Source of the DNA: an uncultured Bacteroidota bacterium
Lineage (GTDB): Bacteria; Bacteroidota; Bacteroidia; UBA7662
Length of the DNA stretch: 14,326 nt
Direction of reading: 5' to 3'
Assembly (NCBI GenBank): GCA_903856555.1
Contig: CAIOCC010000152.1
Location: 1-14,326 of the forward strand
The position numbers and the translations under genes were made by a program. Position 1 is the first letter of the stretch. Each line of letters starts with the position of its first letter. The notes beneath the pieces were generated by a model. That model made no database searches, had not been told where the DNA came from, and worked only from the letters and a program-made list of their open reading frames with translations. Of the stretch, positions 6,117 to 11,600 are shown in pieces.

Positions 6117-6887
6117 ATGAACCGTCGAACCTGGATTTATCAATCGTTTCGATGGCTGGCAGGTGCTGCAGTGGTACACCAGACCATCGGCCTGTTCAAA
6201 GCACAGGCAAATACTTCTTCTATTTCTCAACATAACCTTCCCATCAACTCAAACAACCCCAACACCGCCATGTCCTTTGAACTCCCCGCCCTTCCCTATG
6301 CCTACGCAGCTCTTGAGCCGCATTTCGACGCCATGACAATGGAAATTCATCATTCCAAGCACCATGCAGCGTACGTAAACAACTTGAATGCGGCCCTGAG
6401 CGGAACTCCTCACGCCGACAAAACCCTGGAAGAACTGATGGCTGTTGTTTCAACCCTCCCGGTAGCTGTCCGCAACAACGGCGGAGGACACTACAATCAC
6501 TCCTTGTTTTGGAAATTGCTGACCCCACAGGCCGGTACGGCCCCATCAGAGGCCCTCATGGCGGCCATTCAGGAAAAATTTGGTGGCCTGGACGGTCTCA
6601 AAGAACAGTTCGGCAAAGCGGCCATGGCTCGATTTGGAAGCGGATGGGCTTGGTTGTGTTACCGTGACGGCGCTTTGAATCTTTGCTCGACGGCCAACCA
6701 AGACAATCCTTTGATGGATATCGAGAACGAAAAAGGCTGCGGAGGCTTCCCTTTGCTTGGCCTGGATGTCTGGGAGCACTCGTACTATCTCAAGTTCCAA
6801 AACCGTCGCGCAGAATACGTGACCGCTTTTTGGAATGTTTTGAATTGGGACGAGGTTTCGGCCCGTTTTGCCCAAGCGACCCGCTAA
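6117..6887 (+). CDS. Superoxide dismutase, Mn-type, with Tat-like signal peptide
   Basis: An Fe/Mn-family SOD that converts superoxide to hydrogen peroxide and oxygen. The metal ligands are H78 (MEIHHSKHH), H128 (NHSLFW), D217 and H221 (DVWEHSYY). G124 and Q195 (STANQDNPLM) match Gly77 and Gln146 of E. coli MnSOD rather than the Fe-type Gln69, so manganese (or cambialistic) use is likely. The SOD core begins at residue 52 (MSFELPALPYAY). The preceding 51 residues look like a twin-arginine signal: RR at 3-4 followed by T-W-I (RRxPhiPhi), a moderately hydrophobic stretch 12-27 and an A-Q-A cleavage site near residue 31. Export of the folded, metal-loaded enzyme to the periplasm is inferred. The internal ATG at 6270 would give a normal cytoplasmic SOD. 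It is divergent from the metal importer. sodA would be a fair symbol if Mn dependence is confirmed. Confidence 0.95.
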   Translation: MNRRTWIYQSFRWLAGAAVVHQTIGLFKAQANTSSISQHNLPINSNNPNTAMSFELPALPYAYAALEPHFDAMTMEIHHSKHHAAYVNNLNAALSGTPHADKTLEELMAVVSTLPVAVRNNGGGHYNHSLFWKLLTPQAGTAPSEALMAAIQEKFGGLDGLKEQFGKAAMARFGSGWAWLCYRDGALNLCSTANQDNPLMDIENEKGCGGFPLLGLDVWEHSYYLKFQNRRAEYVTAFWNVLNWDEVSARFAQATR

Positions 6888-6912
6888 AAAAACAACCCGC
6901 CGAAGCGGGTTG
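6886..6912 (-). terminator. Rho-independent terminator of the sprA-gcvH-vanZ-tonB side
   Basis: A perfect 8-base-pair stem, CAACCCGC (6893-6900) and GCGGGTTG (6905-6912), with a CGAA loop. Read leftward it is followed by seven T residues (6892-6886), giving a strong intrinsic terminator for the tonB-like gene. The T-tract overlaps the stop codon of the convergent SOD gene. Read rightward there is no T-tract, so it would serve the SOD gene only weakly. Confidence 0.85.
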
Positions 6913-6978
6913 CTATAAACGTTTGAATGATTGGCCTAAATGCGCCGTTGGTTCTGCTAACGGAGTCCGTTGGGGTGT

Positions 6979-7644
6979 TTAACGGAGGGTAAATCGGAAG
7001 GGTAAGTTGTATTGAACCCGAACCGGCATCCCCCTCTGCTTGCCCGCCTTCCACTGAGGCATGGCTTTGACAACCCGAACAGCTTCTTCGTCGCAGCCTC
7101 CACCAATACCGCGAAGAACCTGGACCTTGTCGATGCGGCCTCTCTCGTCCACGACAAAGGTGACGACCACAATACCCTGTAGTCCGTTTTCGCGGGCTAG
7201 CGGGGGATACTTGGTGTTTTCAGCCATGAATTTGAGCAATTCCATGTCACCTCCGGGAAAAGAGGGCATTTCTTCGACGACGGTGAAAATTTCTGGCTCA
7301 GCCGCAACTTCTTCTTCCATCTCAACCACCGGGACCTCGATACGGGTTTCTTGAGTTACCTCGGTCGAAGCAATTTCGTCCTCTTCAATAACTTCTTCGT
7401 CAGCCACAACCTCCAGGGTTGGTGGCGGCGGCGGCGGCGGCGGCGTTACCTTTTGTTCAGTCTGAGGAATTTCCATCTCGGTTAAATCCTCCATTTGGAG
7501 GGTTCCAAGGCTGGCAGCCTCTCCATCGCCCTCGCGCCAATTAAAAGCGTAGAGCGTTCCAGCAAGGGCCACACAGAGCCCGATCTGAAAAAACAGAGTC
7601 CTTTGGAGGTTAAGGTCTGCTTTGGGGTTTTTCTTTAGTTCCAT
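6979..7644 (-). CDS. TonB-family energy transducer
   Basis: 221 residues from the ATG at 7644. The N-terminus MELKKNPKAD is the usual start of Bacteroidota TonB proteins; a longer frame from 7677 adds 11 residues of no known type. There is one inner-membrane helix (about 17-35), then a periplasmic region with eight consecutive prolines (68-75) and a long Glu-rich stretch (82-126). A TonB C-terminal domain follows at about 133-221: 'YPPLARENGLQGIVVVTFVV' at 146-165, 'GGGCDEEAVRVV', 'MPQWKAGKQRGMPV'. The protein would carry proton-motive energy from an ExbB/ExbD complex to an outer-membrane receptor, but none of these partners is in the window. The gene is 57 bases after the vanZ-like gene and ends at a strong terminator. 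The receptor is unknown; Bacteroidota usually have several tonB paralogues, so no number is given. Confidence 0.9.
   Translation of the reverse strand: MELKKNPKADLNLQRTLFFQIGLCVALAGTLYAFNWREGDGEAASLGTLQMEDLTEMEIPQTEQKVTPPPPPPPPTLEVVADEEVIEEDEIASTEVTQETRIEVPVVEMEEEVAAEPEIFTVVEEMPSFPGGDMELLKFMAENTKYPPLARENGLQGIVVVTFVVDERGRIDKVQVLRGIGGGCDEEAVRVVKAMPQWKAGKQRGMPVRVQYNLPFRFTLR
7422..7444 (-). repeat. CCG triplet tract encoding a polyproline run
   Basis: Six CCG codons followed by two CCA codons encode the eight prolines of the TonB-like protein. Triplet tracts of this kind can change length by slippage without breaking the frame. Confidence 0.7.
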
Positions 7645-7701
7645 AAGCTTTCCACAAAGAACGCAAATTTTGAACAAAGTTGTTTTTCGCCAACGTTAAA
7701 G

Positions 7702-8094
7702 TCACCGGCGACTGATGCGAACCAATCGCTCAAGGAACAACATGCCCAAAAACATCCCTAGAATGTCTGCCACATAATCCTCCAGACCGGCACTTCTTTC
7801 CCACAGCAAAAAACCCTGAACAGCCTCCAAAGCCACCGCCCACAATACACCGATGATCAAAACGGCAAAACCTCTGTAAAAACGTAGCACAGGCCAATAG
7901 GCCTGCTTGTAAAAGCCCTGGGCTGTTAAAAAGCCCCAAATCCCGAACAATACGGCATGGATCAGAAGGTCGGTCCCTGAAAGGGACACCGAAGGATAGC
8001 CAGAACCTGGCACGAACAACAAAACAGCCATGATCCCCGACCAAAAAGCCGACGGCAACATGTAAAACGAAAAAGATTTCCCCCTGGAGCGCAT
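7702..8094 (-). CDS. VanZ-family membrane protein
   Basis: 130 residues from the ATG at 8094. It has four predicted membrane helices: ~13-30, ~42-59, ~68-92 and ~107-122. The VanZ-like pattern is visible: 'PGSGYPSVSLSGTDLLIH' in the first loop, 'ALEAVQ' (E90, Q93) at the end of the third helix, and 'RSAGLEDYVADILG' (100-113) leading into the last. The founding VanZ raises teicoplanin resistance, but chromosomal homologues are common and mostly of unknown function, so no resistance should be inferred. A longer frame from an ATG at 8160 would overlap gcvH by 35 bases. The ATG at 8061 (residue 12) is another possible start. It follows gcvH by 31 bases and precedes the tonB-like gene on the same strand, so the three probably share a transcript. 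Confidence 0.8.
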   Translation of the reverse strand: MRSRGKSFSFYMLPSAFWSGIMAVLLFVPGSGYPSVSLSGTDLLIHAVLFGIWGFLTAQGFYKQAYWPVLRFYRGFAVLIIGVLWAVALEAVQGFLLWERSAGLEDYVADILGMFLGMLFLERLVRISRR

Positions 8095-8125
8095 TGGATA
8101 GATGAAGCGGGGGTCCAGCGTGCCC

Positions 8126-8506
8126 TTATTGTCCGGTATGCGCCCGGTAGCCGGCCGCATCCATCAAGGCATCCCATTCCTGGGGCTGATTGGTTTTGAT
8201 CCGAATCATCCAACCATCTCCGTAGGGGGCTTGGTTGACTAATTCGGGGTTGCTGTTAATGTGGGGATTGACTTCTATAATCTCCCCAGAAACCGGCATG
8301 TAAAGGTCGGATACCGTTTTGACCGCTTCGACGGTCCCAAAAACCTCGTTTTGGCGAAGGGTCCGGCCCAGCGTATCCATTTCTACAAAGACAATATCTC
8401 CTAATTCACGTTGCGCGAAGTCGGTAATACCAACGGTGGCGACTCCATCTTGAAGTTCGACCCATTCGTGTTCGGCCGTGTAGCGGAGGTTATCGGGGGT
8501 GTTCAT
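8126..8506 (-). CDS. gcvH: Glycine cleavage system H protein
   Basis: 126 residues, the normal length. The H protein carries a lipoyl arm that shuttles the aminomethyl group between the P, T and L proteins of glycine cleavage, and in some bacteria it also serves lipoate transfer. The lipoyl lysine is K63 in 'GTVEAVKTVSDLY'. The typical opening 'LRYTAEHEWVE', the 'GITDFAQRELGDIVFVE' segment and the C-terminal 'GDGWMIRIK' are all present. I chose the ATG at 8506 over a TTG three codons upstream. gcvP, gcvT and lpd are not in the window. It lies between sprA and the vanZ-like gene, an arrangement I recall from other Bacteroidota. The protein is cytoplasmic. Confidence 0.97.
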   Translation of the reverse strand: MNTPDNLRYTAEHEWVELQDGVATVGITDFAQRELGDIVFVEMDTLGRTLRQNEVFGTVEAVKTVSDLYMPVSGEIIEVNPHINSNPELVNQAPYGDGWMIRIKTNQPQEWDALMDAAGYRAHTGQ

Positions 8507-8659
8507 GGAGCACAAATTTTAAAAATTCAAGTTAAATTATCAATATTTAGAGAAGAATAAATAATAAAAAAATCAAAACAAATCCCAACCAATAAACGAG
8601 TTACATATTTTGTTTCAAAAAGATGACAAAAAAGCCCTTTTTGGGGGGTTTGAGATGGT
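8507..8659. other. AT-rich intergenic spacer between sprA and gcvH
   Basis: 153 bases, clearly more AT-rich than the flanking genes, with no credible reading frame. Such a change suggests promoter DNA for gcvH. On the minus strand TTTG-like elements precede several near-matches to TAnnTTTG, but none is good enough to choose. gcvH probably has its own promoter here rather than depending only on sprA read-through. Confidence 0.45.
8628..8645 (-). terminator. Weak terminator candidate after sprA
   Basis: Read leftward just after the sprA stop, CCC-AAAAA-GGG (8645 to 8635) is followed by C and six T residues (8633 to 8628). The three-base-pair stem is too short to be convincing; partial termination is the most that can be suggested. 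Confidence 0.25.
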
Positions 8660-11600
8660 TTAGTTAGCAAGGGTAAATCGCAAGCTGACCCCCCCGCTGG
8701 TTTGAGAATTGGGAAACGAGGTGGAAATATACGGGGTCGAAAGCTGGTAATCCACAAAGAATCGTACGTTAATCATGTCGTTGAGGATGTAGTCAGCGCT
8801 TGGTTTAACCGAAACGGTTCGACCTCCCCCGGATGGCTGGGGCTCGACCCCGTCCAAATCCCGCATAATCATATAGTTATCCCGTATGTTGAGGTCAAAT
8901 CTCAGGTTGAGGTCGTTTTTGAGCTCGCGCAATTCTCCATTCACCAAAAAGGGGAGTCGGGGGTTGTTCCAGCGATAACCAGCGCCCACGGTCCATTCCC
9001 GCAGGGTGTTTTCGTTGAGTCGGTTGTTGACAAGCGTCAAGACCAGGTTCCGCGATGTTTTGTATTCCAAACGGAACGTTAGGTTGTTTTTGAGGGTCGC
9101 ATCCACTCCAATCAAAGGCGAAAGCTGTTCGGCGATCCCGATTTGGGCGATTTGGTATTTGGGATAAAAGTCTTTGGTGTTGATGCTATCTCTGCGTGAT
9201 GCGGCACCGTTGGTTTCCTTGTAAATGAGGTTGGTCGAAAAATTACCGACCGAAAAAACGGAACGGTACCCGTGACTAATCATGATGTTTTGAAAGCGGT
9301 CCTTGAACCATTCAAAGCGGGTGAGTCCAGCGTAATTCACCCGCCAATTGGGCATGGGGATCACGGGGAAATAAGAGGTTGAAACACGGCGGGGATCCTG
9401 ACCGGTGTAGGCTGCCAAAAAGGAGGGGATCAAAACGTCGATGGATTTGCGGCTGTACCCATCCGGGAATAATGAGTCAATGGCTCCGCGTCCCGAAGAA
9501 TTGGGGTTGATGGCCGCTAACCTTTCGGCGATATCCAGACGGCTGTCTTCAAATCGGCGAAAATTGGCCGAGCTTAGGTAATCGGCTTGACCGGGGATGG
9601 TCGGGATCCTCTCCAGGGCTCCCCGGAGGCTTAGAATCGAAATGCTGAAATCCCCGTTTTCCATACCGTTAAAAGGGGTCACCTCTCCAAAACGATTGGC
9701 CCGAAAATTTTGCTGGAAACGCATCACGTCGGTTTTGGTAGCCGTTACCGTAATTCTAAATTCACGAAAAGGCTCCAAGGTGGCTTGCAACTGAGCGTTC
9801 AGATTTCGATTCGTAACATAAAGCGCTGTAATGTTGGTGTCGGTGCTCAGCCAATTCTTGGCGATGATCGTGGGACGAAGGTCCCGTTGATCACCCAACA
9901 CAAAAGGAAACCCTGGAGCATTAAGACTTGTGTTATTACCAAGCAAGGTAGGCTCCAGGTTAAAGCCCGGGATCACCGTTCCCTCCGTCAGGCTCAGGTT
10001 GGCCGAAACGTTTTTGAGCATGGCCAGCATTTTGATCGTACCGCGCCACAAATTCTTGGAATAATCCTCTTCGGGTACGACGGGTGGTTTGCGGATGGGT
10101 GTTCCTTTGGCCTTGGGGTCTTTGGGGTTCGCCTTGGGATCTTTGGCCCCGGTTTTGGGGTCTTTGGTTCCTGGTTTGGAGGGCAAGGGGTCTTTGAGGG
10201 ATTGATCAGCCAAGACTTTGCGCAAAAAGGCCCAACGATTGTACAGGGTGTTCATGGTGATGTTGAGATTGGCTCGCTGCGTCCTGGAGTTTTGAATCGT
10301 ATTGCCCAGGTTGCTGGCCGCTAAAGGGGCTGCTAGCCATTCGTAATTAGCTTGGTACTGGAAGGCCAGGTTCACAAAATCCATGAGGGGAAGTTTGTTG
10401 ATAGGCACTTGGTAATTGGCGTTGAGGGTATGATTAAATCGGGTGGGTCGTCCGCCGTTGCGCAGGTTTTGGAGGACGGTGTCTCTTTTGGACTCTGTAT
10501 CCAGAAGCCCAAAGGGTTCGTCAATACGAGCAGCCGCATTGGCATCGTATTCCAACCTTAGCCCTTGCGTCAAATCATAGCGCATTCCAAAAACGCGGTT
10601 CATCAAAAAATTCTTGTTGACCGTTGGAGCAATGCCGCGACCCCCTTCGGCATTGTTACGAAGTTGGGTATGCTGAAAGAGACGGTCCACATCGACTCTA
10701 AAATTGAGCGATGTCGGAAGGTAATTAAAATTGAAATCCCGAATCAAGGCCAAAGGCTTGGCTTTGAGCCATGCGACATTTTGGAGAGGCCTAACCGGCG
10801 TTGTCCGACCTGAATATTGGTATCCTACGCTGGCTTTGTAGGTTTTGGTGGTGTTAAACGCCGTAAAAGGGTTCCGTTGGAAATTTTCGGAATAGGCCAC
10901 GGTTAGGTTAAAATTCTCCAAATCCCACGGCATGGGCATTCCGGAACCGGTACGGGTCTTTTGGAGATTGGTAATGTTAAAGGCTTTGCGTTGGTTGTAG
11001 GTTTCCGCCGCATTCACTATGGAATCTCTTTGGACACCTTTTTGGTAGTTTTCTAACACATTTTTGAGCAAGACATCCCCGTCAAGCGGATTGAACTCCG
11101 GGGTGCTAAACGTTTCACCGTAGGCCGCGTAAACCGGAATGCGCATGCCCGATTTGGAACCAAAGAATTTGCCTAAGTCCAGGTTGGTGGATGCGTCGTA
11201 TTGCAACAGTTCTTCGCGGGAACGCTCACTGACCTTGCTCTCCAAACCACCAAATCCGATGCCTTTGTACAAACCGGTGGCATTCAAAGTTCCCAGGTCG
11301 GCCAATTTCATGTTCAGATTGCCCGTCGCAGCGGTTCCTGAGCGATTATCAAAATCGGTAAGCCTCAATTCGTTAAACCAAAGTTCCCCGCACTTTTCCA
11401 GCCCATCGTCCGAGCTACCCGATTCTTTGCGGGGGTTGCGAACGCCCAGCATAACAGTTTGGACCTGGCTAAGGTTGGGGTTGCCCAAGATGGTAACCCG
11501 GTGCCCGGATGCGGTGGTCATTCGGAAAGGGATGTTGAGAGGCCAATTTTGGAGGTTTCTTTCCTTTTTGGCTTCGTTGAGGTCGGAAAAGTAGATCGTT

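Noticed and set aside
7702..8094. VanZ-like gene as a glycopeptide resistance determinant
   Set aside because: There are no other van genes nearby; chromosomal VanZ-family proteins are widespread and mostly uncharacterised.
9710..10324. 204-codon plus-strand open frame opposite sprA
   Set aside because: Antisense to a well-supported sprA segment; the peptide is Gly/Phe-repetitive where it mirrors the KDP repeat and resembles no family.
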